Below are positions 17,817 through 26,506 of a stretch of DNA of 64,000 nt, piece after piece. The DNA is from Chloroflexota bacterium. Its GTDB lineage: Bacteria > Chloroflexota > Anaerolineae > Anaerolineales > Villigracilaceae. Each line of letters starts with the position of its first letter. The stretch's first letter is position 1. Below the pieces are notes generated by a model, which was not told the DNA's origin, did not search any database, and worked only from the letters and a program-made list of their open reading frames with translations. The translations under genes were made by a program, and so were the position numbers. The stretch is from NCBI GenBank assembly GCA_016191845.1, contig JACPVF010000013.1, forward strand, positions 124,001 through 188,000, read 5' to 3'.

Positions 17817-19337
17817 TTACTTGTAATCTGAGCCCAATTTCTTGACATCCACCTGGGTAGTGTCCACGCGGACATAGATTCCGTTGGGCAGGCGGAGGTA
17901 CTCAGGGTGATCCGCCATAAAAGTAGCCAGCTTGTTGAAGTTGTCAGCAATGACGTCTGGCTTCAGTTCGAGGATGCTGTAGGCATAATTCCATTTGTTG
18001 TGACCAGGAGCAAAATCCGTGGCGGGTGCTCCCTTGGCGATGAAGGCATCACTCTTGCCGAGAAGGTCGATGGCCGTCCGCTCGGAGAAATAGGGAATCT
18101 GTCCCGCCGCATGGACGGCGATGACCGCAGCTGCGCTGGTGGACTCCTGAATATGCAGCCCGAGCCTGACACGTTGGATGTCCGTCCGCAACATGGGCGC
18201 ATTGGACAGGGTCCACGTAGCCCAGGGTTCACCGCTGATCACGAGCAGGGCCCCAAGTCCGATGGCGAGAGAAATGCCAATCCTCACCCTGGCCCGCTCC
18301 CATAAGGTGAGTGGACGCAATAACCTGTCCATGCTGAGCGCAAACAGGATGAACAACGCGGGCATGCCTTGAGCAATAAAGCGGTTGGCCGAGTCGACCA
18401 GGTCTTCGGCGTAGTCACCACCCACCCATACCGAGTAGCCGACCTGAGCCCCAAAAAGCAACAGCAAGGCAAGTACCTCGCGCGTACGCAATTCTTTGAA
18501 AAGCGCGATGCCCAGCAGGCTGAACATCAGGGGCATGAGAAAATCACGGGCAGCGTAGTGATTCAGCGCCAACAACCCCACACGGACCCGCTCCCAGGCG
18601 GTCACGCCGTTGACCTTGAGGTAGTATGTATTCGGAAGAAAGTCGCCAAAGTAGGTTTTCTGAAAGAGGAGAATGACCACCAATACAAGCGCCGAGACGA
18701 TGGCAGGCAGAATCGCCTTGCGCGGATTCTGGCTGGCAATGTAGAGAATGAGGATGCTGACAGGCAACGCCGCGTCCATGCGGATGAGCAAGGCCAGGCC
18801 GAGGACGAGAGTCAGCCAGAAAATGGAAGCAGGTTGAGGGTCCCGAATGGTTTTGAGGGTGAGCAGGATTCCCAGGCTGACGGCTAGTGTCAGGGCGCCG
18901 ACTTCCAGTCCACGTAGCGTCCAAAAGACAAGCGGAAAATAAAAAGCAGTGATGGTCGCAGCAATCAGCGACGCAAACTGGGCAGACGGGTCGAGATACT
19001 CGACGATCCGATAAACAATAAAAGTATTGGCAAGCAAAATTGCCGCGGCCAGGATCATCACGGCCAACGAAATATGCAATGGCGAAAATGGGACAAGGTG
19101 GAAAAGCGCGAGGACAAGAGTCCAGCCCAGGTTGGTGAATCCTTCGATGGGCGGTTGGCCCACGTTCCAGACCAGGCCGTGCCCTTCGGCCAGGTTGCGC
19201 GCATAACGCATCGAGATCATGGCGTCGTCCACTAGCGTGAAGGCTTTCTGGCCGTGGACGTCGAAGGCGGTGCGAGCGATGAAGACGACATAGAAAACAG
19301 CAGCCGCAAGCAACAGAATTTTGAGGGATGATTTCAT
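17817..19337 (-). CDS. GT-C-like polytopic membrane glycosyltransferase (predicted)
   Basis: 506 residues with roughly ten to twelve hydrophobic spans. After the first span there is an acidic pair in TLVDDAMISMRYARNLAEG, followed by GQPPIEGFTNLGWTL. A DD or DE motif in the first periplasmic loop is the hallmark of GT-C transferases that use polyprenyl-linked sugars. The C-terminal 130 residues form a soluble domain with a predicted periplasmic location. The layout resembles actinobacterial arabinofuranosyltransferase-like proteins. Donor and acceptor are unknown. Bases 18283-18311 carry a small ctcacc/ggtgag inverted repeat read as LTLWERARVR, which may be an inserted repeat. Confidence 0.72.
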   Translation of the reverse strand: MKSSLKILLLAAAVFYVVFIARTAFDVHGQKAFTLVDDAMISMRYARNLAEGHGLVWNVGQPPIEGFTNLGWTLVLALFHLVPFSPLHISLAVMILAAAILLANTFIVYRIVEYLDPSAQFASLIAATITAFYFPLVFWTLRGLEVGALTLAVSLGILLTLKTIRDPQPASIFWLTLVLGLALLIRMDAALPVSILILYIASQNPRKAILPAIVSALVLVVILLFQKTYFGDFLPNTYYLKVNGVTAWERVRVGLLALNHYAARDFLMPLMFSLLGIALFKELRTREVLALLLLFGAQVGYSVWVGGDYAEDLVDSANRFIAQGMPALFILFALSMDRLLRPLTLWERARVRIGISLAIGLGALLVISGEPWATWTLSNAPMLRTDIQRVRLGLHIQESTSAAAVIAVHAAGQIPYFSERTAIDLLGKSDAFIAKGAPATDFAPGHNKWNYAYSILELKPDVIADNFNKLATFMADHPEYLRLPNGIYVRVDTTQVDVKKLGSDYK

Positions 19338-19374
19338 GGGTTGCGGCGATTATATCGCACTCCCTTCACCTCCC

Positions 19375-19402
19375 TTGACAGGCAAAAGAAAAGGCATAAA
19401 AT
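19375..19402 (+). promoter_or_regulatory. sigma-70-like promoter of the membrane protein gene
   Basis: TTGACA (19375-19380), 16 bases, TAAAAT (19397-19402). Confidence 0.7.
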
Positions 19403-19403
19403 A

Positions 19404-19434
19404 TGACTAATCAGTCACATGACCAAGTAGTCAT
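19404..19434. promoter_or_regulatory. tandem palindromic operator, TetR-type
   Basis: Two adjacent inverted repeats, TGACT-AATC-AGTCA (19404-19417) and ATGAC-6 nt-GTCAT (19419-19434), lie immediately after the -10 box and before the ribosome site. A TetR-family gene is two genes downstream (19990), which makes it the natural candidate for binding. Confidence 0.6.
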
Positions 19435-19452
19435 ATTTTATCGGAGGCAAAA

Positions 19453-19968
19453 ATGGAATTTCTCAACGATTTCCTGACATGGGCCTGGGCCCGTCATCAC
19501 AACATCCTGAGTTGGTATATCCGCCCACTCTTCATCATCCCATTCGTGTATTTCGCCTACAAACGCAGTTGGAAGGGTATGTTGCTGACCATCATCGCGT
19601 TGATCACCAGCATGTTCTGGTTCCCCGCCCCCGCCAGTGTAGACCCAACCGTGGCACAATTCCTCGAAGTGGAAAAACAATATTTGCTCGGCCCCTGGAC
19701 GGTGCAAAAGATCTTTCTCTCGCTGACGGTGCCCGCCTTCTTCTTCCTGTTGGGCCTGGCGTTCTGGAAACGCTCCTGGACCTGGGGCTTGGTCGTCATC
19801 AATGTAGCGGCGTTGGGGAAGATCGCCTGGAGCGTTTTCGAGGGCGGCGAGTCGGGTTGGGCCATCCTCCTTCCCGCCGTGCTGGGGATGGTCCTCTGTG
19901 ACCTGGCCGTTTATTTCGGCGTACGCTGGCTAAGTCACCGCAAAGGACCGCAGGCACAAACTGCATGA
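19453..19968 (+). CDS. inner-membrane protein of unknown function, TetR-linked
   Basis: 171 residues with about five hydrophobic spans (20-38, 41-55, 74-98, 101-118, 127-150), rich in Trp and Phe, with a positively charged end. TCGGAGG precedes the ATG. It lies between a palindromic operator and a TetR regulator. That arrangement usually means a stress- or ligand-induced membrane function such as export, but nothing in the protein shows a transport motif. Confidence 0.7.
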   Translation: MEFLNDFLTWAWARHHNILSWYIRPLFIIPFVYFAYKRSWKGMLLTIIALITSMFWFPAPASVDPTVAQFLEVEKQYLLGPWTVQKIFLSLTVPAFFFLLGLAFWKRSWTWGLVVINVAALGKIAWSVFEGGESGWAILLPAVLGMVLCDLAVYFGVRWLSHRKGPQAQTA

Positions 19969-19989
19969 GCAGGGATTTATAATAGGCGC

Positions 19990-20616
19990 ATGCCAAAACA
20001 GACTTTTCTGAATCTTCCCGAAGAAAAACGGGCGGCCTTTCTAAATATTGCATTGGAAGAATTCGCCGGCAACGAATACAACAGCGCCTCGATCACGAAG
20101 ATCGTGGAAAAGGCTGGCATCGCCAAAGGGAGCGTCTACCAGTATTTTCGAGACAAACAGGACCTCTTCCTGTATCTGGTAGACGTCTCCAATCAGGCTA
20201 TGATGGGTTTCATCCAACAGACGCCGCCGCCCGACTCCAGCGCGGATTTCTTCCAGACCCTGCGCTGGCAGATGTCGGCCACGGTACTGGCGGCACAGCA
20301 ATTCCCCGTCCATGCCAGGCTGTTACGCCGAGCCTACTCTTCACCGCTTCCCTTTCAGGATGAAGTCTTCGAAAAAGCCAGGCAGGTCCGCGACCAGCAT
20401 TTTCAGGCCCTGGTCGCCCAGGCGCAGTCAGCGGGTCAGTTGGATTCACGCTATCGCCCTGAGATGGTCGTGTTCGTGGTGCAAAGCCTGATGGGAGAGC
20501 TGGGAAATTTCCTGCAAAATAAATTCAAGGACCACCCTGGAGACTGGGTCGGTTCCCCTGAAGTGGATGCCACCTTTGATGAAGTAATCGAGATTTTGAA
20601 GAGCGGCCTGGCATGA
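19990..20616 (+). CDS. TetR/AcrR-family regulator
   Basis: 208 residues. The N-terminal helix-turn-helix covers about 10-56 (IALEEFAGNEYNSASITKIV, then AGIAKGSVYQYFRDKQDLF). The rest is the helical ligand-binding domain. A TATAAT hexamer (19978-19983) ends 6 bases before the ATG and no Shine-Dalgarno is visible, so it may also be expressed as a leaderless mRNA. It probably represses the 19453 gene through the palindromes at 19404-19434. It overlaps the Pth2 gene by 4 bases. Confidence 0.88.
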   Translation: MPKQTFLNLPEEKRAAFLNIALEEFAGNEYNSASITKIVEKAGIAKGSVYQYFRDKQDLFLYLVDVSNQAMMGFIQQTPPPDSSADFFQTLRWQMSATVLAAQQFPVHARLLRRAYSSPLPFQDEVFEKARQVRDQHFQALVAQAQSAGQLDSRYRPEMVVFVVQSLMGELGNFLQNKFKDHPGDWVGSPEVDATFDEVIEILKSGLA

Positions 20617-20951
20617 AGCAAGTCATCGTGGTTAACGAGGCCCTGAAATTACCCCGCGGAAAGCTGGCAGCGCAGGTGGCGCACGCCTCGGTGGCCGCCC
20701 TGCTCGAAACGGACTCTCGCGATCAGATCGCCTGGCTGGAAGAGGGCATGCCCAAGGTGGTGCTCAAAGGCGAGGATGAAGCGACCCTGCGTGATCTCGA
20801 ACAAAAAGCCGCTTCTCTGGGCCTACCCGTCAGCCTGATCGAAGACGCGGGACGGACGGTTGTCCCCGAGGGGACGATCACCTGCCTGGGGATTGGCCCC
20901 GCTGAAGATGCGCGGATCGATGAAGTGACGGGTGGATTGAAACTATTGTAA
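20613..20951 (+). CDS. peptidyl-tRNA hydrolase 2 (archaeal/eukaryotic type)
   Basis: 112 residues, the normal size. Conserved Pth2 segments: QVIVVNEALKLPRGKLAAQVAHAS with the catalytic Lys/Asn region, GMPKVVLKGEDE, LPVSLIEDAGRTVVPEGT and TCLGIGPAEDARID. It releases tRNA from peptidyl-tRNA in the cytoplasm. This type is usual in archaea and eukaryotes and sporadic in bacteria, where the unrelated Pth is standard. Start overlaps the TetR stop (ATGA), so translation is coupled. Confidence 0.93.
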   Translation: MKQVIVVNEALKLPRGKLAAQVAHASVAALLETDSRDQIAWLEEGMPKVVLKGEDEATLRDLEQKAASLGLPVSLIEDAGRTVVPEGTITCLGIGPAEDARIDEVTGGLKLL

Positions 20952-20985
20952 ATACCATTGCGAGCCGCTATTCTTTGGCGGCAGA

Positions 20986-21519
20986 TTAGACTCCAGGCAA
21001 ATATTTCTCATGGATGCAGGCCATGTGGTGTTCGACGTGGCCGACCAGCATGTAGATCAAGGCCCGCGCGCTGATGGTTGCTCCGCTGGCAGCGCCGAGG
21101 CGGGATACGGCTTCATCGTTCAAGTGGGAGATCATCAGGATATTGGCACGGCGCAACAGTTCGAATTCGTTCAGCAGCTCCGTCAACGGGACGTTGTCGT
21201 AGCCAGCGGCGCGGATGTAATCTTCCTGCTCGAAGCCAGGCAGCGGCGTCTGGTCACCGCGAGCAATGCGCAACAGACGATACGAGAAGACGCGCTCCAC
21301 GTCATTGAGGTGGCCGACCACTTCCTTGATCGACCACTCAGCGGGTCCGAACTTGTAAAGGGCCTGCTGGTCACTGAGATGGCCCAGGGCCGAGCAAATT
21401 TCGTCGATCTGCTTCGGCAGGGCTGCCAGCACATCCTCGCGGGCAATGGCGCGCTGGACGTAGTCCGCGTAGAACGAGGCGTATTCTTCAGGGGTGGGGT
21501 GATTCAATTTAAGGGTCAT
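20986..21519 (-). CDS. DinB-like (YfiT/DinB_2) four-helix metalloprotein
   Basis: 177 residues. The DinB superfamily binds a divalent metal with three His from a four-helix bundle. Here they are probably the His in KEVVGHLNDVERVF and the pair in LVGHVEHHMACI. FGPAEWSIKEVVGHLND is the family hallmark. Many members are thiol-dependent transferases or hydrolases; the reaction cannot be read here. The ATG is preceded by AAGGAAACCC. Confidence 0.85.
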   Translation of the reverse strand: MTLKLNHPTPEEYASFYADYVQRAIAREDVLAALPKQIDEICSALGHLSDQQALYKFGPAEWSIKEVVGHLNDVERVFSYRLLRIARGDQTPLPGFEQEDYIRAAGYDNVPLTELLNEFELLRRANILMISHLNDEAVSRLGAASGATISARALIYMLVGHVEHHMACIHEKYLPGV

Positions 21520-21592
21520 GAGTTGGGTTTCCTTGGGGAAAGTATAGCATGCAGAAATTAAACCTTCAATCGCTTATAATGTCTGACAAAGC

Positions 21593-22171
21593 ATGGTCAA
21601 ATCACCTGAACTGCCTATCATAAGTTTTGCGTCCCAGGCCGAGTGGACCGATTGGCTGGCGCAACACCACGACCAGTCGACAGGCCTGTGGATGAAACTC
21701 GCCAAAAAGGAATCGGGCATTCCTTCGGTGACGTATGATCAGGCGGTCGAATCCGCTCTGTGTTATGGCTGGATCGATGGCTTGAAGAAGAGTTTCGATC
21801 AGCAGTTCTGGCTGCAAAAGTTCACACCGCGCGGACCGAAGAGCATCTGGTCCAAGATCAACGTGGAGAAGGTTGAGAAGCTGATCGCCAGCGGACAGAT
21901 GCGTCCCGCAGGCCTAAAAACCGTCGAGGCCGCGAAACTGGACGGTCACTGGGAGCAGGCTTACGAATCACAGAAAAATAGCGGCATCCCCGAGGATTTC
22001 CAGCGCGCGCTGGATGCCAACCCGAAGGCCAGAGAGTTCTTTGCCACGCTCAAAAGCGCCAGCCGTTACTCGTTCCTGTTCCGCATTCAGACTGCCCAAA
22101 AAGTCGAGACGCGCGCCAGACGCATCGAACAGTTCATCGCCATGCTCGAGCGCGGCGAGAAATTCAACTAA
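21593..22171 (+). CDS. YdeI/OmpD-associated family protein
   Basis: 192 residues with family segments: FASQAEWTDWLAQHHDQSTGLWMK, YDQAVESALCYGWIDG, QKFTPRGPKSIWSKIN, and a C-terminal SRYSFLFRIQTAQKVETRARRI-type helix. Members are often called bacteriocin-protection proteins, but their biochemical role is not established. A TATAAT lies about 12 bases before the ATG with no clear Shine-Dalgarno. It appears monocistronic; the microcompartment operon begins 71 bases later with its own promoter. Confidence 0.85.
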   Translation: MVKSPELPIISFASQAEWTDWLAQHHDQSTGLWMKLAKKESGIPSVTYDQAVESALCYGWIDGLKKSFDQQFWLQKFTPRGPKSIWSKINVEKVEKLIASGQMRPAGLKTVEAAKLDGHWEQAYESQKNSGIPEDFQRALDANPKAREFFATLKSASRYSFLFRIQTAQKVETRARRIEQFIAMLERGEKFN

Positions 22172-22194
22172 AAACTCCGCACTCATGATAATGC

Positions 22195-22223
22195 TTGACG
22201 CATCTCCTGAATGATACGATAAT
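22195..22223 (+). promoter_or_regulatory. promoter of the microcompartment operon
   Basis: TTGACG (22195-22200), a 17-base spacer, GATAAT (22218-22223), 19 bases before the rpiB-like ATG. No operator-like palindrome was seen nearby. Confidence 0.65.
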
Positions 22224-22242
22224 CACTCTCTGAGCTAATTCC

Positions 22243-22839
22243 ATGAACAAAATCGACGACGCAGAACTTCATCAAATTGTCCAACGTGTGGTCCGTCAGG
22301 TGCTGGAGCCCACTCCCGCTCCCGTTAAAGCCGCCCCTGCTCCCACTTCGACACCAGCACCCGCCAAGATCCCCGAGGCCCCGATGGGCAAGGTGGTCGC
22401 CATCGGCGCGGACCACGGCGGGTTCGAGCTGAAGGAAATGCTCAAGGTGGAACTCCGCATCTGGGGCTACGAATTCCTCGATGTGGGCACCAACAGCAAG
22501 GATGCCGTGGATTATCCCGATTTCGCTCACGCTGTGGCGAAGCAGGTCAGCACGGGCAAGGCTTGGCGCGGGATCATGATTGACGGTGCGGGCATCGGCA
22601 GCTGCATCGTCGCCAACAAGGTCCCAGGCGTGCGCGCGGGCATGGCCTATGACCTATCCTCGGCCAACAACAGCCGCGAGCACAACGACACCAATGTCCT
22701 CACCCTGGGCGCGGGCCTGATCGGACAAAACCTCGCCAAACAGATCGTCAAAACCTGGCTGACCACCGCTTTCGGCGGCGACCGTCACCAGAAACGCATC
22801 GACAAGATCACTTCCGTAGAGAAGCAATATTTGAAATAG
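22243..22839 (+). CDS. rpiB: RpiB/LacAB-type sugar-phosphate isomerase with microcompartment targeting helix
   Basis: 198 residues. Residues 5-20 ([16 protein letters not shown]) form an amphipathic helix, joined by a Pro/Ala linker (21-45) to a full RpiB domain: [46 protein letters not shown] and [14 protein letters not shown]. RpiB interconverts ribose-5-P and ribulose-5-P; LacAB acts on galactose-6-P. Ordinary RpiB lacks the N-terminal helix and linker, which look like an encapsulation peptide. First gene of a six-gene operon with DeoC and three pentamer shell proteins, as in sugar-phosphate (SPU) microcompartments. Substrate within that pathway is inferred. Confidence 0.9.
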   Translation: MNKIDDAELHQIVQRVVRQVLEPTPAPVKAAPAPTSTPAPAKIPEAPMGKVVAIGADHGGFELKEMLKVELRIWGYEFLDVGTNSKDAVDYPDFAHAVAKQVSTGKAWRGIMIDGAGIGSCIVANKVPGVRAGMAYDLSSANNSREHNDTNVLTLGAGLIGQNLAKQIVKTWLTTAFGGDRHQKRIDKITSVEKQYLK

Positions 22840-22849
22840 AAGGCATGCA

Positions 22850-23770
<921 letters not shown>

Positions 23771-23779
23771 GAGCACATT

Positions 23780-24070
23780 ATGTTGATCGCAAAAGTCATC
23801 GGCACCACCGTCTCTACCATCAAGGACGAAAAGCTCCACGGCCGCAAACTGCTCATCCTGCGCCAGACCGACGAAAAGGGCGAAACCTTCGGCAAGCCCT
23901 ACGTGGCCGTCGACACCGTCGACGCGGGCATCGGCGACCTGGTGCTGACCGCTGCGGGCTCGTCCGCGCGCCAGACCAATATCACCAAAGACACGCCCGT
24001 CGACTCGGTCATCATGTCGATCATCGACTCGCTCGAAGTCGATGGCCAGGTCGTCTTCCGCAAGTCCTGA
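23780..24070 (+). CDS. microcompartment pentameric shell protein (BMC-P, EutN/CcmL) 1
   Basis: 96 residues, single EutN/CcmL domain: MLIAKVIGTTVSTIKDEKL, GRKLLILRQ, AVDTVDAGIGDLVLTAAGSSARQ, and a closing DSVIMSIIDSLEV. Five copies form the truncated pyramid that caps a shell vertex. It lies 9 bases after deoC and is one of three paralogues in the operon. Family and size are clear; which paralogue fills which vertex is unknown. Confidence 0.95.
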   Translation: MLIAKVIGTTVSTIKDEKLHGRKLLILRQTDEKGETFGKPYVAVDTVDAGIGDLVLTAAGSSARQTNITKDTPVDSVIMSIIDSLEVDGQVVFRKS

Positions 24071-24077
24071 GGCACGC

Positions 24078-24464
24078 ATGGTCAAGAAGTTCTACACCGA
24101 AAAAGACGTCGAAGAACTGTATGAGTCGGGCGTCCGCTCGCTGCAACTGGGTGACAATATCCAGATGACCGAGATGGCTTACGAAAAAGCCACGCGCCTG
24201 GGAATGTCGCTGTTGACGAATGCCCCCGACCAGCCGCCCAGCGCCCCAGTGCGCCCCTACCTCTCCAGCGTGGGGACCTCGTCCGCTCCGAAGCCTGCTT
24301 CCGTCATGGGCAAAGCTCCCGCCCCGCAAGCCGACCCGTTAAAGGACTCCGCGCTGGCGCAGCGCATCCGCACAGCGGTCAATGCCCGCCTCAGCAACCA
24401 GATCGACCCGCAATTGCTGGACACGATCATTCGGCGCGTCCTCATCAGCACAGGATTGAAATAA
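24078..24464 (+). CDS. unknown microcompartment-associated protein with C-terminal targeting-like helix
   Basis: 128 residues, started at the ATG at 24078, since an earlier in-frame ATG lies inside the previous gene. Residues 1-50 form a helical domain (KKFYTEKDVEELYESGVR, then TEMAYEKATRLGMSLL). Similar short helical segments occur in other microcompartment enzymes, but I cannot name a family. A Pro/Ser/Ala linker (50-85) follows, then ALAQRIRTAVNARL and an amphipathic end, DPQLLDTIIRRVLIST, very like the N-terminal helix of the RpiB-like protein. There is no catalytic motif. It may be a scaffold or adaptor linking cargo to shell. Confidence 0.75.
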   Translation: MVKKFYTEKDVEELYESGVRSLQLGDNIQMTEMAYEKATRLGMSLLTNAPDQPPSAPVRPYLSSVGTSSAPKPASVMGKAPAPQADPLKDSALAQRIRTAVNARLSNQIDPQLLDTIIRRVLISTGLK

Positions 24465-24784
24465 TGCTATTCGGCAGAGTCAAAGGCAGCGCGATCTGCA
24501 CGTTGAAGTACCCTGGCACCGAAGGCCTCAAACTGCTCGTCGTCCAGCCGTTGAACAAGAAGCTCGAGCCGCTCGGCGCCCTGCAAGTCGCCGCCGACGT
24601 GGTGGACGCGGGCATCGGCGACCTGTGCGTCATGGTCCGCTCCCGCGAGGCCGCCCTGGCCATGCCCATCGAGAAATTCGTGCCCATCGACCTGGCCTTG
24701 GTCGGCATCGTGGACGAGCTCGAGGTCCGCGCGGACGGCGAATACGACGTCACCCTGCGGCGCGGAAGGAATCAGTTCTCATGA
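24464..24784 (+). CDS. microcompartment pentameric shell protein (BMC-P, EutN/CcmL) 2
   Basis: 106 residues, with MLFGRVKGSAICTLKYPGTE, LKLLVVQPLNKKL, AADVVDAGIGDLCVMV, and VGIVDELEV. It is slightly longer than the other two, with a charged C-terminal tail (DVTLRRGRNQ). Its start codon shares one base with the stop of the unknown protein, so the two are translationally coupled. Confidence 0.93.
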   Translation: MLFGRVKGSAICTLKYPGTEGLKLLVVQPLNKKLEPLGALQVAADVVDAGIGDLCVMVRSREAALAMPIEKFVPIDLALVGIVDELEVRADGEYDVTLRRGRNQFS

Positions 24785-25059
24785 TCCTCGCTAAAGTTGT
24801 CGGCACCATCGTCACCACCATCAGCCATCCTGACTACAAGAACCGCCGCCTGCTGGTTGTCCAGCCATTGACACTGGAAGGCGAAACCTCCGCGCCCGAA
24901 GATGACTTCATCGCACTCGACAACACCCACGCTGGCATCGGCGACACCGTGCTGGTCAACCGCGAAGGCAACGGCGCACGTCAGGCTCTCAAGAACCCCA
25001 ACGCCTGTGTGATCTCCGTCATCGTGGGCATTGTCGACTCGGTGTACGCGGAATACTAG
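24781..25059 (+). CDS. microcompartment pentameric shell protein (BMC-P, EutN/CcmL) 3
   Basis: 92 residues from the ATG that overlaps the previous stop by 4 bases; an in-frame upstream extension is a shadow of that gene. MILAKVVGTIVTTISHPDYK, RRLLVVQPL, ALDNTHAGIGDTVLVN and VIVGIVDSV fit the domain. It is the last gene of the operon, followed by a terminator. No hexameric (BMC-H) or trimeric (BMC-T) shell gene occurs anywhere in the window. Confidence 0.94.
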   Translation: MILAKVVGTIVTTISHPDYKNRRLLVVQPLTLEGETSAPEDDFIALDNTHAGIGDTVLVNREGNGARQALKNPNACVISVIVGIVDSVYAEY

Positions 25060-25087
25060 CCGAAATCAATGATCGTCCTTTGCAAAG

Positions 25088-25110
25088 AGCCTCCTTTCAG
25101 AGGCTTTTTG
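25088..25110 (+). terminator. intrinsic terminator of the microcompartment operon
   Basis: Arms AGCCTC (25088-25093) and GAGGCT (25100-25105) with a 6-base loop, then a T-run. Confidence 0.8.
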
Positions 25111-25170
25111 ATTCCCTGTATTTGAGCAAGCGCAAAGACAGAGACAGGCATTCCGCATAAAATCACGTCT

Positions 25171-26232
25171 ATGAAATTTCAAACTCGCTTACTACCCTTT
25201 TTAGCTTTAGCCATCCTGGCTTTATTCTTCGCCCTGTGGGCGGGACTCTCCCGCCTGGGCTGGAGCCTGCCTGTTTTCCCGACTCTGGCCCTGGCACATG
25301 GTCCGCTGATGGTGGCGGGCTTCCTCGGGGTGCTCATCCCGCTGGAACGCGCGGTCGCCATCCGTCAGCGCTGGATGTTCGCCGTTCCTGTCGTCACAGG
25401 CCTGGGATGGATCAGTCTGTTGTTCGCGCCGTTTATCGGCGGTGTCCTGATCACCATTGGGAGCATCGGCACACTGGCTATTCTGCTCGTGATGACCCAT
25501 CGCGAGCCACACATCCACACGATCACAATGGCTGTCGGCGCGCTGGCCTGGGTGGTTGGCAACCTGCTTTGGCTCTCGGGCCTGTCCATCTTCCAGATTA
25601 TCTTCTGGTGGATGGCATTCCTGATCCTGACCATCGGCGGCGAACGCCTAGAACTGAGTCGCGTCCTGAAGCCCAAACCTGGCCAGGTACGTGTCTTCAT
25701 TGTGATCGTTGTCGTTCTGCTGGCAGGTGCCGTCTTGTCCATGTTCGACCTAGGCTGGGGCACGCGTCTAAGCGGACTGTCGATGCTGTCTCTCGCGATA
25801 TGGTTCCTGCGCAATGACCTGACCACGCGTAACATCCGTCACGCCAATTCGCTCACACGCTATATTGCCATTTGTCTGTTCAGCGGATTCATCTGGCTGG
25901 GTGTTAGCGGCGCACTGCAACTGACACTGGGAGCCGCGTACGCGGGTCCGTTTTACGATGCGGCGCTGCATACTGTTTTCGTGGGATTCGTCATCTCGAT
26001 GATCTTCGGACATATGCCCATTATCTTCCCTGCCATCCTGGGCACGCCTGTCAGGTTTTATTCTGCTTTTTATGCCCAGCTCATCCTGCTGCACCTGTCA
26101 CTGGCGCTGCGCATTTTTGGCGACCTGATGAGTCTGGTCGAGATCCGCAAATGGGGTGGATTGCTGAACGAGGTCGCCATTCTGCTCTTCCTGGGTATGA
26201 CCATTACCTCCATCATCAGGAACAGGGAATAA
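25171..26232 (+). CDS. NnrS-like polytopic membrane protein
   Basis: 353 residues with about ten to twelve hydrophobic spans. His residues lie in spans (FPTLALAHGPLMVAGFLG, ALHTVFVGFVISMIFGHMPII), and PAILGTPVRFY follows, as in the NnrS family of haem-copper-binding membrane proteins linked to nitric-oxide stress. A TAAAAT hexamer (25158-25163) ends 7 bases before the ATG and there is no Shine-Dalgarno, so it may be leaderless. The gene that normally accompanies it survives only as a pseudogene just downstream. Confidence 0.78.
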   Translation: MKFQTRLLPFLALAILALFFALWAGLSRLGWSLPVFPTLALAHGPLMVAGFLGVLIPLERAVAIRQRWMFAVPVVTGLGWISLLFAPFIGGVLITIGSIGTLAILLVMTHREPHIHTITMAVGALAWVVGNLLWLSGLSIFQIIFWWMAFLILTIGGERLELSRVLKPKPGQVRVFIVIVVVLLAGAVLSMFDLGWGTRLSGLSMLSLAIWFLRNDLTTRNIRHANSLTRYIAICLFSGFIWLGVSGALQLTLGAAYAGPFYDAALHTVFVGFVISMIFGHMPIIFPAILGTPVRFYSAFYAQLILLHLSLALRIFGDLMSLVEIRKWGGLLNEVAILLFLGMTITSIIRNRE

Positions 26233-26234
26233 CA

Positions 26235-26506
26235 TTCCAAGGCTGGTTCGCTGGTTTCCCTAAGCCGCCCTCGTGTACCTGCTTCTGGCTTTATGCTCAG
26301 GGATTCTGCTGGCCCTGCCTAAGCCTCTCTCAGGCCTGTTCCCTGTCTATATTCACACACTGGCGTTCGGTTGACTGACACAATTGATCTTCGGCGTGGC
26401 CCTATGGATGTTCCCAAAATATAGCAACACCAAACCGCGCGGACATGAATGGCTGGGCTGGGTCGCCTTTGCGCTACTCAACCCGGGACTGGTGTTGCGC
26501 GCCAGG
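26235..26506 (+). pseudogene. remnant of the membrane protein gene usually next to NnrS
   Basis: Translated from about 26235 it reads RLVRWFP, stop, AALVYLLLALCSGILLALP, then IHTLAFG, stop (TGA), LTQLIFGVALWMFPKYS and GHEWLGWVAFALLNPGLVLRA. The family has Trp where the TGA stands (GWLTQLIFGVA). Two in-frame stops and an abrupt loss of similarity near 26505 show it is dead. It is truncated where the convergent dehydrogenase gene ends. Confidence 0.8.
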
